Positions 35,944 to 44,712 of a stretch of 64,000 nt of DNA are shown piece after piece. Under the pieces are notes generated by a model. It was given only the letters and a program-made list of their open reading frames with translations, did no database searches and was not told where the DNA came from. A program made the translations under genes and the position numbers. The DNA lies in contig NZ_AULB01000021.1 in the NCBI RefSeq assembly GCF_000425065.1, positions 102,346-166,345 on the forward strand, read 5' to 3'. Within the stretch, counting starts at the first letter, position 1, and every line of letters starts with the position of its first letter. This DNA comes from Actinomadura rifamycini DSM 43936 (GTDB taxonomy: Bacteria; Actinomycetota; Actinomycetes; Streptosporangiales; Streptosporangiaceae).

Positions 35944-37017
35944 GCGTACCGTGACGCGGAGCCCTCCGTCCGCGCGCGGGGTGAGCGAGAGCGTTCCCTC
36001 GTGCGCTTGGGTGATGCTCTCGGCGATCGCCAGACCGAGGCCGGCACCCACGTGGTCGCTGCGGACGCGTTCGGTGCCGCGCTGGAACGGCTCGGTGAAA
36101 GTGGAGACCACGTGCGGGCTGAGCTGCTCGCCGGTGTTCTCGACCGTGAGCACGGCAGCCTGGGAACCGACAGTGGTCCTGACCTGGACAGTGCCGTTTT
36201 CGGGCAGGTTATGCACGATCGCGTTGTGCACGAGATTCGTGGTCAACTGCAGCAGGAGCGCGTGGGACCCGATGGTCGGGGTGATGTCCCCGATGGTTTC
36301 GATGACGACGCCATGCTTCTCGGCGAGCGGGAGGAGCGTTTCGGTGGCTTCTTCCGCGATGAGCGATAGATCAACGTCTTCTCGGGCGAACGATCGCCGG
36401 TCGGTGCGGCTGAGCAGCAGAAGTGCTTCAGTCAGGTCGATCGCTCGGGCGTTGACGACGCGGAGGCGTTCGTCGAATTCATTGCCTTGCCGGCTCGGAT
36501 CATTGCGAGCGACGTCGAGCATGGTCTGCATGATCGCGAGTGGAGTACGCAGCTCGTGGGAAGCGTTGGCTGCGAAGCGCTGCTGTTCGGCGACATGCGC
36601 TTCGAGCCGCGCGAGCATGCCGTCGAAGGCGTCGGCGAGCTCCCTGAACTCGTCCTTGCGCCCCTCCAACTCGATCCGGTGAGAGAGCGACCCCCTCGCA
36701 GCCATCCGCGTGGCATCAGTGATGCGGGTCAGCGGGACCAGCATCCGCCCAGCGAGAATCCACCCTCCGACGAGACCGAACACCAGCAGGAACCCCAGCA
36801 CCAGTATCGCGGCCGGGACGAAGACGGTCGGGCCGAAATTGCTGGGGTCGAAGGCGCGCCGGAAGTCAGACAGATCGGGGACATGCAGGCCGTTCGACCT
36901 TCCTCGAAGGAGGAACGCCCAGACGGCGGCGAGCAGCAAGGCGCCCGCGATCATGAGGAATCCGACGTAGCTGAGAGTGAACTTGAGGCGGACGCTCACC
37001 CCGGGCGCCCTATCCAC
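35914..37017 (-). CDS. vanS: Sensor histidine kinase VanS
   Basis: A 367-residue membrane kinase. It has two helices (about residues 12-38 and 65-92) around a short outside loop of about 27 residues, a HAMP domain, the H-box FAANASHELRTPLA, N-box LVHNAIVHN and G-box GAGLGLAIAES. The small sensor loop is like actinomycete VanS. GTG 37017 overlaps the vanR stop by 8 nt. In these systems VanS phosphorylates VanR when glycopeptide is present and dephosphorylates it otherwise. Confidence 0.92.
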   Translation of the reverse strand: MDRAPGVSVRLKFTLSYVGFLMIAGALLLAAVWAFLLRGRSNGLHVPDLSDFRRAFDPSNFGPTVFVPAAILVLGFLLVFGLVGGWILAGRMLVPLTRITDATRMAARGSLSHRIELEGRKDEFRELADAFDGMLARLEAHVAEQQRFAANASHELRTPLAIMQTMLDVARNDPSRQGNEFDERLRVVNARAIDLTEALLLLSRTDRRSFAREDVDLSLIAEEATETLLPLAEKHGVVIETIGDITPTIGSHALLLQLTTNLVHNAIVHNLPENGTVQVRTTVGSQAAVLTVENTGEQLSPHVVSTFTEPFQRGTERVRSDHVGAGLGLAIAESITQAHEGTLSLTPRADGGLRVTVRLPATARLAA

Positions 37018-37705
37018 GTTCGCCTCCCTCGCTCCCGGCTTCCGGTCCCGTGTCGATGCGGTAGCCGACGCCGGGCACCGTGGCGATCAGCCAGGGTTCG
37101 CCGAGCCGCTTGCGCAGTGCGGATACCGTGATGCGCACGGCGTTCGTGAACGGGTCGGCGTTCTCATCCCAAGCCCGGTCCAGGAGCTCTTCGGAGCTGA
37201 TCACACCGCCTTCGGCGGCCATGAGGACTTCGAGCACCGCGAACTGCTTCCGGGTGAGCGCGACGTACCGGCCGTCCCGATAGACCTCGCGGCGGAACGG
37301 GTCCAGCCGCACGCCGGCGAGCTCCCGCACCGGCGGCCTGTTGTGGGCACGCCTGCGGTCGAGAGCTCTGAGACGCAGTACGAGTTCTCGCAGCTCGAAC
37401 GGCTTGGTGAGGTAGTCATCGGCGCCGAGCTCGAACCCGGAGGCCTTGTCGTCCAGCCGGTCCGCAGCGGTGAGCATCAGAATCGGCATGCCGCTGCCCG
37501 AAGCGACGATGCGTTCGGCGACCTCGTCGCCGGAGGGCCCGGGGATGTCGCGGTCGAGGACGGCGATGTCGTAGGGGTTGATGCTCAGCATCTCCAGGGC
37601 GGCGTCGCCGTCTCCGGCGATGTCGGCCGCGATGGCTTCCAGGCGCAGCCCATCGCGGATGGCCTCGGCCATGTAGGGCTCATCCTCGACAACCAGCACA
37701 CGCAT
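37010..37705 (-). CDS. vanR: Response regulator VanR (OmpR family)
   Basis: A 231-residue regulator with a receiver domain (acid pocket EDE, phospho-acceptor Asp51 in AVLDRD, Thr in MLTAAD, Lys in LTKPF). The winged helix includes VRITVSALRKRLGEPWLIAT and VPGVGYRID. ATG 37705 is 7 bp after a TACGAT -10 element, so the message is probably leaderless. It likely activates vanH and itself through the RTATCG repeats at both promoters. Confidence 0.93.
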   Translation of the reverse strand: MRVLVVEDEPYMAEAIRDGLRLEAIAADIAGDGDAALEMLSINPYDIAVLDRDIPGPSGDEVAERIVASGSGMPILMLTAADRLDDKASGFELGADDYLTKPFELRELVLRLRALDRRRAHNRPPVRELAGVRLDPFRREVYRDGRYVALTRKQFAVLEVLMAAEGGVISSEELLDRAWDENADPFTNAVRITVSALRKRLGEPWLIATVPGVGYRIDTGPEAGSEGGERG

Positions 37706-37712
37706 GCTCTCA

Positions 37713-37780
37713 ATCGTAAGAGCGGGCGGATATCGCCGACGTATCGAAAACCGCGTTCAAGCCGGCAGCATGGCGCCGCC
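37713..37780. promoter_or_regulatory. vanR promoter and second copy of the van promoter block
   Basis: ATATCG (37730-37735) and GTATCG (37741-37746) repeat the 11-bp phasing seen at vanH, within about 55 bp of strong similarity. For vanR (minus strand), TACGAT (37718-37713) is the -10 and no -35 consensus exists; the half-sites take its place, as expected for an activator-dependent promoter. The similarity extends rightward, away from vanR, suggesting this block once also drove a divergent gene. Confidence 0.6.
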
Positions 37781-37867
37781 TCGGGCTGCCGTCACCGAAC
37801 ATGTCACCAGCGGCATAGGGCGGCGGCGAAGCGCCCGTCGCGGTCGGCGGCGTAGGTCCGGGACGGC

Positions 37868-37900
37868 AAAGCCCCCTTGCGATGATCGCAAGGGGGCTTT
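37868..37900. terminator. Terminator of tRNA-Thr
   Basis: Perfect 15-bp arms (AAAGCCCCCTTGCGA and complement) around TGA, with a terminal T run when read on the minus strand. Confidence 0.88.
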
Positions 37901-37904
37901 GAGG

Positions 37905-37980
37905 TGGAGCCGCCTATCGGAATCGAACCGATGACCTATTCATTACGAGTGAATCGCTCTGCCGACTGAGCTAAGGCGGC
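37905..37980 (-). tRNA. tRNA-Thr (anticodon CGT)
   Basis: The cloverleaf has the acceptor stem GCCGCCT/AGGCGGC, D-arm GCTCAGTCGGCAGAGC, anticodon loop CTCGTAA and T-arm ATCGG-TTCGATT-CCGAT. The anticodon CGT reads ACG. The 73-nt body runs 37908-37980, and CCA is encoded at 37905-37907. It lies at the right edge of the less GC-rich van island. Confidence 0.96.
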
Positions 37981-38043
37981 TTGCCGTGCGGGCACGGCGG
38001 GATGAAGTCTACCGGGTCTCGGGGGGTGCTTGCGCACCCGTTT

Positions 38044-39546
38044 TCAGCGGCACACGGTTCCGGTCTTCGGGGGCTCGGTGGTGACGAGGTAGCGGTCGGT
38101 GGCGCGGCTGATGCAGGGGTTCGCCTGGAGGTAGGCGGTGTGGCCGTCGCCGTCGAGGGTCAGCAGGACGCCCGACTGGAGCTGGTCGGCGAGGCGTTCG
38201 GCCCAGGCGTAGGGGGTGGCGGGGTCGCGGGTGGTGCCGATGACGACGATGGGTGCGGCGCCCTGGGCGGCGACGGGGGCGGGGGCCTTGTCGGTCTTGG
38301 CCGGCCAGTAGACGCAGGGGAGGCCGCCCCAGACGACGAACTCGCCGAAGAGGGGCGCGGAGCGCTCGGCTTTCGCGACGGCCTTCGCGTAGGCGTCGAC
38401 GCTCGGGGGGTTGGGCTTGTCGACGCAGTTGACGGCCATGTTGGCGTCGGTCTGGTTGCTGTAGGAGCCGTCCTCGCGGTCGACCATCTGGTCGGCGAGG
38501 GAGAGAAGGACGGTGCCGTCGCGGTTCTGCACGGCCTGGGTGAGGCCCTGGCGGAGGGTGGGCCAGTACTCCTTGGCGTAGAGGGCGGTGGCGATGCCCA
38601 TCGTGGCGAGGGACTCGGTGACCTCGCGGCCGTCGCCGCGGGCGGTGAGGGGTTCGCGGTCGGTTTCGGCGAGGAGCTTCTCGAGGTTCTTCGCGGCCGC
38701 GTCGGGCGTGTCGCCGAGGGGGCAGCCGGGGGTGGCGGTGCAGTTCTCGGCGAAGGCGCGGAACGCGGTCTCGAAGCCCTTCGCCTGCTCGACCAGGATG
38801 TCGGTCGCGGACAGGCGGGGGTCGACGGCGCCGTCGAGGACGAGCGCGCGGACGTTCTTCGGGAACTGCTCGGCGTAGAAGGCGCCGAGGTAGGTGCCGT
38901 AGGACGCGCCGTAGTAGGTGAGCTTGTCGTCGCCGAGGGCCCCGCGGAGGACGTCCATGTCGCGGGCGGCGTCGGCCGTGCCGACGTGCGGGAGGGTGGT
39001 CTTGGCCTTGGCGGCGCAGGCGTCCGCGAACTGCTCGCTGCGGGCGGCGAGGGTCGCGCGTTCGGCGGGGTCGTCGGGGGACGTGTCGGTGGCGAAGAAC
39101 CGGTCGAGCTGGGCGGTGGTGTTGCAGCGGACGGGGCCGCTCTCGCCGACGCCGCGGGGGTCGAAGCCGACGATGTCGAAGCGGGCGCGCAGGTCGGCGC
39201 CGAACGCGGCGGCGGCCTGGCGGACGAAGCCGATGCCGGAGCCGCCGGGGCCGCCCGGGTTCGTCAGGAGCGACCCGATCCGCTCGGACTTGTTCCGGGC
39301 GGGCAGCCGGATCACCGAGATGCCGATCTTCTCGCCGTCGGGCTTGGCGTAGTCGAGGGGGACCTGGACGGTCGCGCACTGGAAGCCGCCGCCGCAGTCG
39401 CGCCAGTCGGGGCGCTGGTCGTAGTAGGAGCCGAGTCCCTCGGGGACGCGGCTCGCCATCGTCGCCTCGTCGGAGCCGCCGTCGCAGCCGGTGGCCAGCG
39501 CGAGGGTCAGGGCGATGGTCGCGCCGATGGTCTTCGCTGCCCGCAC
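38044..39546 (-). CDS. S33-family alpha/beta-hydrolase lipoprotein (tripeptidyl aminopeptidase-like)
   Basis: A 500-residue exported peptidase. A lipoprotein signal ends at LALATGC, so it is tethered to the outer face of the membrane. The oxyanion region is NPGGPGGSG, the nucleophile is Ser in GASYGTYLG, the acid is in GTTRDPATPY and His is in GDGHTAYL. This matches Streptomyces SlpD/TAP-type proline- or tripeptidyl-peptidases, which trim peptides outside the cell. GTG 39546 is the start. Confidence 0.92.
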   Translation of the reverse strand: MRAAKTIGATIALTLALATGCDGGSDEATMASRVPEGLGSYYDQRPDWRDCGGGFQCATVQVPLDYAKPDGEKIGISVIRLPARNKSERIGSLLTNPGGPGGSGIGFVRQAAAAFGADLRARFDIVGFDPRGVGESGPVRCNTTAQLDRFFATDTSPDDPAERATLAARSEQFADACAAKAKTTLPHVGTADAARDMDVLRGALGDDKLTYYGASYGTYLGAFYAEQFPKNVRALVLDGAVDPRLSATDILVEQAKGFETAFRAFAENCTATPGCPLGDTPDAAAKNLEKLLAETDREPLTARGDGREVTESLATMGIATALYAKEYWPTLRQGLTQAVQNRDGTVLLSLADQMVDREDGSYSNQTDANMAVNCVDKPNPPSVDAYAKAVAKAERSAPLFGEFVVWGGLPCVYWPAKTDKAPAPVAAQGAAPIVVIGTTRDPATPYAWAERLADQLQSGVLLTLDGDGHTAYLQANPCISRATDRYLVTTEPPKTGTVCR

Positions 39547-39716
39547 TCCGGCCCCCGTATCGTCGTCGCGGCTCGTATGCCGGTGCCTACGCTACGTCGA
39601 CCGGAGGTCCGGGGCCACTTCTTCGCGCCCGGACATCGTCATTGCTCGATGGCACGGTTTCCGATGGTGTGATGCCCGTCGCTTTCGGCCGCCGGACCTT
39701 GAACGGCCGCGGACGG

Positions 39717-39746
39717 TTACGCGACCGTAGGTTACGCCTAAGTAGG
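39717..39746. promoter_or_regulatory. Tandem 15-bp operator upstream of the reductase-desaturase operon
   Basis: TTACGCGACCGTAGG (39717-39731) and TTACGCCTAAGTAGG (39732-39746) are adjacent and 11/15 identical; each has a partial TTACG/CGTAG dyad. They lie 19 bp before the GTG. TetR-type control of desaturase operons is known in mycobacteria; the regulator is not in this window. Confidence 0.5.
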
Positions 39747-39764
39747 TTCCGTTCGGGAGGCGAC

Positions 39765-40805
39765 GTGACCAAGCTCTCGACGGCGGCGCGGTTGCTGACG
39801 ACGCCGCTGCTGCCGGACGACTACCTGGGACTGATCAACCCCCTGTGGAGCACCGCCGAGCCGCGGGGGCGCGTGGAGGCGGTGCGGCACGAGGCCCCCG
39901 GGGCCGCGACGCTGGTGATCCGGCCCGGACGGGCGTGGCGCGGGCACCGGCCGGGGCAGTGGGTCCGGCTCGGGGTGGAGATCGGGGGCGTGCTGCACCG
40001 GCGGACGTTCTCGCTGTCGTCGCCGCCGCGCGCGGACGGCCGGATCACGGTGACGGTGAAGGCCGCGCGGGACGGGTTCGTCTCGAGCCACCTCGTGCAC
40101 CGGGTCCGCCCGGGCGCGGTCGTCCGGCTGGGGGCGGCGGAGGGCGACTTCGTGCTGCCGGACAAGCTGCCGGAGCGGCTGCTGTTCGTGACCGCGGGCA
40201 GCGGGATCACGCCGGTGATGGCCATGCTGCGGCACCTCGCCGAGCGGGCGCCCGGCACGGACGCCGTGCTCCTGCATTCGGCGCGGACGGCCGACGACGT
40301 GATCTTCGGCGCGGAGCTGCGGCGGCTGGGGCACCGGCTGCCGGGGCTGCGGTTCCGCGAGCGGCACACGCAGGTCGAGGGCCGGTTCAGGCCGGACGAC
40401 CTGCCCGCCGACTGGACCGGACGGGACGCCTGGGCCTGCGGCCCCGAGGGGCTGCTGGAGCGGCTCGCGGGGCTGTGGCGCGACGCCGGCGTCCCGGAGC
40501 GGCTGCGGGTGGAGCGGTTCCGTCCGGTGCTGGCCGCCGCGGGCGGCGCGGGCGGGGTCGTCCGGTTCACGCGGAGCGGCGTCGAGGTCGAGGCGGACGG
40601 CGGGACCCCGCTGCTGGACGCCGGGGAGGGCGCGGGCGCGCTGCTGCCGAGCGGCTGCCGGATGGGCATCTGCCACGGCTGCGTCGGGCGGCTCGCGGCG
40701 GGACGGGTGCGCGACCTGCGCACGGGACGGGTGCACGGGGACGAGGGCGACATCGTCCAGACGTGCGTGAACGCGGCCGCCGGGCCGGTGGAGATCGAAC
40801 TGTGA
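39765..40805 (+). CDS. Ferredoxin reductase with C-terminal 2Fe-2S domain (desaturase electron donor)
   Basis: A 346-residue protein: FAD domain (RRTFSLSSPP), NAD(P)H domain (FVTAGSGITPVMAML, DAWACGPEGLL) and a plant-type 2Fe-2S domain with SGCRMGICHGCVG plus a later Cys in QTCVN. It takes electrons from NAD(P)H to the desaturase encoded 11 bp downstream, as in the mycobacterial Rv3230c-DesA3 pair. GTG 39765 has GGGAGG upstream. Confidence 0.93.
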   Translation: MTKLSTAARLLTTPLLPDDYLGLINPLWSTAEPRGRVEAVRHEAPGAATLVIRPGRAWRGHRPGQWVRLGVEIGGVLHRRTFSLSSPPRADGRITVTVKAARDGFVSSHLVHRVRPGAVVRLGAAEGDFVLPDKLPERLLFVTAGSGITPVMAMLRHLAERAPGTDAVLLHSARTADDVIFGAELRRLGHRLPGLRFRERHTQVEGRFRPDDLPADWTGRDAWACGPEGLLERLAGLWRDAGVPERLRVERFRPVLAAAGGAGGVVRFTRSGVEVEADGGTPLLDAGEGAGALLPSGCRMGICHGCVGRLAAGRVRDLRTGRVHGDEGDIVQTCVNAAAGPVEIEL

Positions 40806-40816
40806 GGAGCACGCCG

Positions 40817-41902
40817 ATGACCACGAACGTGACGACCGCGGAGACCTCGTCCACCGGGCACCTGACGGACGCCGACCTGGAGGCGATCGCCCGGGAGCTG
40901 GACGCGCTCGGCGCGGAGATCACCGCGGACCTCGGGGAGCGCGACGCGGCCTACATCCGGCGGGTGATCCGCTGGCAGCGGGGCCTGGAGATCGGCGGGC
41001 GGGCGATGCTGCTGGCGTCGTCGCTGCCGCCCGCGTGGATCGCCGGGACCGCGACGCTCGCCGTCGCGAAGATCCTCGAGAACATGGAGATCGGGCACAA
41101 CGTCATGCACGGCCAGTGGGACTGGATGCGCGACCCGAAGATCCATTCGACGACGTGGGAGTGGGACAACGTGTCCCCCGCCGAGCAGTGGAAGCACTCG
41201 CACAACTTCGTGCACCACACGTTCACGAACGTCGTGGGCAAGGACAACGACGTGGGCTACGGGATCCTGCGCGTGACCCCGGAGCAGAAGTGGCACTGGA
41301 CGGCGGTCCCGCAGCCCGTCTACAACCTGCTGCTCGCGATGTTCTTCGAGTACGGGGTGGCGCTGCACGACCTGGAGATCGACAAGATCCGGGCGGGCCG
41401 GAACGATCCGGAGGAGACGCGGCGGAAGCTGCGCGAGATCGGCCGCAAGATCCGCCGCCAGTGGGGCAAGGACTACGTGGCGTTCCCCCTGCTCAGCGGC
41501 CCGCAGTTCCTGTCGACGCTGGCGGCGAACTTCACCGCGAACGTCGTCCGGAACGTGTGGGCGCACACGATCATCTTCTGCGGGCACTTCCCCGGGGACG
41601 TCGAGATGTTCGAGAAGGACCGGCTGGACGGCGAGTCGCGCGGCGAGTGGTACGTGCGGCAGCTCACGGGGTCGGCGAACATCACCGGCGGGCGGTTCTT
41701 CCACCTGATGACCGGCAATCTGAGCCACCAGATCGAGCACCACCTGTTCCCGGACATGCCGAGCAACCGGCTCGCGGAGATCGCGCCGCGGGTGCGGGAG
41801 CTGTGCGACAAGTACGGGCTGCCGTACCACGCCGGTCCGCTGTCGCGGCAGGTCACGAGCACGTGGAAGAAGATCTTCAAGTACGCGCTGCCGAACTCCT
41901 GA
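40817..41902 (+). CDS. Membrane fatty-acid (acyl-CoA) desaturase
   Basis: A 361-residue di-iron desaturase. The three His boxes are GHNVMHGQW (about residue 94), HSHNFVHHTFTN and HQIEHHLFPD. The hydrophobic stretches expected for four membrane spans are present. It introduces a double bond in acyl chains, probably at delta-9 by likeness to DesA3. GAGGAGC precedes ATG 40817, and it is coupled to the upstream reductase. Confidence 0.93.
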   Translation: MTTNVTTAETSSTGHLTDADLEAIARELDALGAEITADLGERDAAYIRRVIRWQRGLEIGGRAMLLASSLPPAWIAGTATLAVAKILENMEIGHNVMHGQWDWMRDPKIHSTTWEWDNVSPAEQWKHSHNFVHHTFTNVVGKDNDVGYGILRVTPEQKWHWTAVPQPVYNLLLAMFFEYGVALHDLEIDKIRAGRNDPEETRRKLREIGRKIRRQWGKDYVAFPLLSGPQFLSTLAANFTANVVRNVWAHTIIFCGHFPGDVEMFEKDRLDGESRGEWYVRQLTGSANITGGRFFHLMTGNLSHQIEHHLFPDMPSNRLAEIAPRVRELCDKYGLPYHAGPLSRQVTSTWKKIFKYALPNS

Positions 41903-41905
41903 CGG

Positions 41906-42763
41906 CTACTTCACGACGGCCGCGGCGTACGTCGGCGGGTCGCCCAGCATCCCGCGGTGCGAACGGGGGCGCGACCCGTCGACGTCGGTGACGCCGAGCT
42001 CCTCGCCGAGTTCGGCGCCGATGAGGACGCGTCCCGTCCACGCCATCGGGTCGGCCGAGCGGGCGAGGGCGTCGATCACCCGGCCGCTGAACTCGGGCGT
42101 CTCGGCGCCGGCGGCGAACGACTCGTACCGCTCGGGGACGCCGTCGAACATGGCGCGGTTGCGCTCGGTCTTCAGCAGGCCCATCCAGAGGGAGATGACG
42201 GCGACGCCGTAGGGCCGGAAGTCCTCGGCCATGTCGTGCGCCATCTTGTCCACGGCGGCCTTCCCGGCGCCGTAGGCGGGGCCGTGCATGTAGCAGCGGC
42301 CGCCGAACGAGGACGTGTTCACGACGAGGCCCCCGGCGTTCTTGATCAGCAGCGGGGCCGCGTAGTAGCTCGCGACGTACGCGGAGCGCATGCCGACGTC
42401 GAACATGCTCTGCAGGGCGAGGGGCTTCTCCCAGAACGGGCCGTCCCGGGTGAGGCCGTCGGGGATGGTGAACGCGTTGTTGACCAGGACGTGCAGCGCG
42501 CCGTGGTCCCGCTCGACCCGCTCGAACAGCGCCCGGACCTGCTCGTCGTCGGCGTGGTCGCAGATCACCGGGACGCCGGTGCCGCCGCGCCCGTCGATCT
42601 CCGCGGCGGTTCCGGCGACCGTGCCCGGCAGGTCGGCGTCGCCCTCGGCGCGCGTCCGTCCGGTCACGTACACGGTCATGCCGGCCGCGCCCAGGGCGAG
42701 CGCGATGCCCTTCCCGGCGCCGCGGCTGGCGCCGGTGACGACCGCCACCCGGTTCCCGGTCAT
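41906..42763 (-). CDS. Short-chain dehydrogenase/reductase
   Basis: A 285-residue classical SDR: TGASRGAGKGIALAL cofactor motif, NNAF for the NNAG element, catalytic Ser in VNTSSFGG and Y-x3-K in AYGAGKAAVDK. It ends 3 bp from the convergent desaturase. Its ATG overlaps the stop of the alpha/beta-hydrolase, so the two work in one operon; joint action on a hydroxylated or epoxidised lipid is possible but not shown. Confidence 0.9.
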   Translation of the reverse strand: MTGNRVAVVTGASRGAGKGIALALGAAGMTVYVTGRTRAEGDADLPGTVAGTAAEIDGRGGTGVPVICDHADDEQVRALFERVERDHGALHVLVNNAFTIPDGLTRDGPFWEKPLALQSMFDVGMRSAYVASYYAAPLLIKNAGGLVVNTSSFGGRCYMHGPAYGAGKAAVDKMAHDMAEDFRPYGVAVISLWMGLLKTERNRAMFDGVPERYESFAAGAETPEFSGRVIDALARSADPMAWTGRVLIGAELGEELGVTDVDGSRPRSHRGMLGDPPTYAAAVVK

Positions 42764-43725
42764 GCGCCCCTCCTCGCGAGGAATTCCAGCATCGCCGCGG
42801 TGGTCTCCGCGGGCTTCTCCATCTGCATCATGTGCCCCGCCGCTTTGATCATCCGGACGTCCCGGACGTCCGCGTGGTGGTCGCCGAGCCGGTTCAGGGG
42901 GGCGTCGCCGTGCCAGCCCTCGAGGTCGGCGTCCTGCTCGCTGCCGATGAAGTAGTACGGCACGGTCGTCCGGGGCGCGTAGGACTTGCGCTCCTCCCAC
43001 GCGATGTCCATGGCCCGGTACCAGTTGAGCCCGCCGGTGAAGCCGCTCCGGCTGTACTCGGCGACGTAGAACTCCAGTTCCGCCTCCGTCAGCCACGGCC
43101 ACGGCAGCGGCGGCGTCTCGGGCAGGGCATCGATGTAGGACGTCCCCGGCGGTTTCTTCCACACGTCGAGGTAGTGGTAGTCGCTGGAGAGCGCGTAGAA
43201 CACCTTGCGCAGGAACTCGCGGGGCGCGGCGGCGAGGTCGCGGTCGGCGGCGCCGGGCGCGGCGAAGTAGTGGATGTGGTTGAAGTGCCGTTCGGCCTGC
43301 CGCGCGGCGAGCGTCAGCGGCGACTCCCGCGACGGCGTGAAGAACGGGTTCTCGAGCGCGATGAGCGCCTCGACGCGCTCCGGGTGCCGGTGGGCGAGGT
43401 CGTACGCGGCGAACAGGCCGAAGTCGAGGCCGCTGAACACCGCCCTGTCCTCCCCGAGGTGGTCGAGGAGGCCGGCGACGTCGCCGACGATGCTCGCGGG
43501 CCCGTACGCGCGGTGGTCGGCGGGGCCGCTCGTCCCGCCCATCCCCCGCATGTCCGGGGCGACGACGCGGAACCCGGCGTCCGCGATCGGCCCGATCTGG
43601 TGCCGCCAGCTGTACCAGAGGTGCGGGAACCCGTGCAGGAGGACGACGAGCGGGCCGTCGCCCTGCTCCACGTAGTGGACGTCGAGGTCGTTGATGCGCG
43701 CGTACCGATGACTCCAGCCGGCCAT
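42760..43725 (-). CDS. Alpha/beta-hydrolase, epoxide-hydrolase/dehalogenase type
   Basis: A 321-residue enzyme. The oxyanion motif HGFP is in VLLHGFPHLWYSW, and the nucleophile elbow is SGLDFGLFAAYD, with Asp rather than Ser as in epoxide hydrolases and haloalkane dehalogenases. A late His in KAAGHMMQMEKP completes the triad. ATG 43725. The Asp nucleophile and the RGMGGTS loop favour epoxide hydrolase. Confidence 0.88.
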   Translation of the reverse strand: MAGWSHRYARINDLDVHYVEQGDGPLVVLLHGFPHLWYSWRHQIGPIADAGFRVVAPDMRGMGGTSGPADHRAYGPASIVGDVAGLLDHLGEDRAVFSGLDFGLFAAYDLAHRHPERVEALIALENPFFTPSRESPLTLAARQAERHFNHIHYFAAPGAADRDLAAAPREFLRKVFYALSSDYHYLDVWKKPPGTSYIDALPETPPLPWPWLTEAELEFYVAEYSRSGFTGGLNWYRAMDIAWEERKSYAPRTTVPYYFIGSEQDADLEGWHGDAPLNRLGDHHADVRDVRMIKAAGHMMQMEKPAETTAAMLEFLARRGA

Positions 43726-43826
43726 GCCGTGGTCCCTCCGGTGCAGGTGCCGATCACCGGAATGTGCACGACGGCGCCGCCCCGCGGCAGTGCGGTGTCT
43801 CGCTCAGTGGGAACCCGCCCCCGGCC

Positions 43827-44669
43827 TCACCCTGCGGGCTCGCCGTCCTGGGGGTCGGCGTAGTGGGCGTCGTGTTGTTGGCGGGGGGAGCAGACGGAGG
43901 CGGAGGGGCAGGAGCAGCGGCGGGAGCCGACCTTCACGGTGACGCGGTCGCCGGGGACGTTGTAGCCGATGACCTGGCCCTCGCCCTCCGGGGTGCTGAC
44001 GCGGGACCCGAGGCGCGGGGCCTTCTCCTTGAACTCCATGTAGAGCGGGTGCTCGTACTTGAGGCAGCACATGAGGCGGCCGCAGGCGCCGGCGATGCGG
44101 AGGGGGTTGACGGGGAGGTCCTGCTCCTTGGCCATGCGGACGGAGACGGGCTCGAAGTCCTTGAGGAACGTGGCGCAGCAGAGGTCGCGGCCGCAGGGGC
44201 CGATGCCGCCCTGGAGGCGGGCCTCGTCGCGGGGGCCGACCTGGCGGAGCTCGACGCGGGCCTTGAGGGTGCGGGCCAGGTCGCGGACGAGCGCGCGGAA
44301 GTCGACGCGGTGCGGGGCGGTGAAGTAGATCTTGACGACGTTGTCGGCGTCGAGGAAGTCGACGCCGATGACCTTCATCGGGAGGTCGTGGCGGCGGACG
44401 AGGCGCTTGGCGGCGGTGCGGGCCTCGGCGCGGCGGCGGCGGTTCGCGTCGTCGCGGGCGAGGTGCTCGTCGGTGGCGGGGCCGCCGCACTCGGGGAGGC
44501 CGTCGATGTCCTCGGAGACCCACTGCGGGGCCCACACGCACTCGGCGACCTCGTGGCCGGAGTCGGTGGGGACGAGGACCTTGTCGCCGACCTTCGGACT
44601 GTGCGGACCGGGATCGAGGTAGTAGAGGCGGCCGTATCTGGTGAAACTGACTGCCATCACCATGCCCAC
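43827..44669 (-). CDS. PSP1-domain protein (RicT/YaaT-like)
   Basis: A 280-residue protein with a PSP1 C-terminal domain: LKARVELRQVGPRDEARLQG, then GGIGPCGRDLCCATFL and GACGRLMCCLKYEH. The Cys pairs (CGRDLCC, CGRLMCC) are those that help bind iron-sulfur clusters in B. subtilis RicT, part of the RNA-maturation and biofilm Ric complex. The tail adds a cluster of Cys (RRCSCPSASVC). GTG 44669 has GGAG upstream. In Gram-positive genomes it often neighbours holB and tmk, as it does here within 5 kb. Confidence 0.9.
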   Translation of the reverse strand: MGMVMAVSFTRYGRLYYLDPGPHSPKVGDKVLVPTDSGHEVAECVWAPQWVSEDIDGLPECGGPATDEHLARDDANRRRRAEARTAAKRLVRRHDLPMKVIGVDFLDADNVVKIYFTAPHRVDFRALVRDLARTLKARVELRQVGPRDEARLQGGIGPCGRDLCCATFLKDFEPVSVRMAKEQDLPVNPLRIAGACGRLMCCLKYEHPLYMEFKEKAPRLGSRVSTPEGEGQVIGYNVPGDRVTVKVGSRRCSCPSASVCSPRQQHDAHYADPQDGEPAG

Positions 44670-44712
44670 GGTTGCGCTCCGTTCGCCCGGTTCCGTGCGT
44701 CCACTTTAGGCG

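Noticed and set aside
31560..37780. Glycopeptide biosynthesis cluster around the van genes
   Set aside because: No peptide synthetase, Oxy P450, glycosyltransferase or halogenase genes are nearby; the lone P450 at 0.8-2 kb is unrelated in position.
37905..37980. tRNA-Thr as the attachment site of an integrated element
   Set aside because: No integrase gene and no second copy of the tRNA 3' end were found in the window; only proximity supports it.
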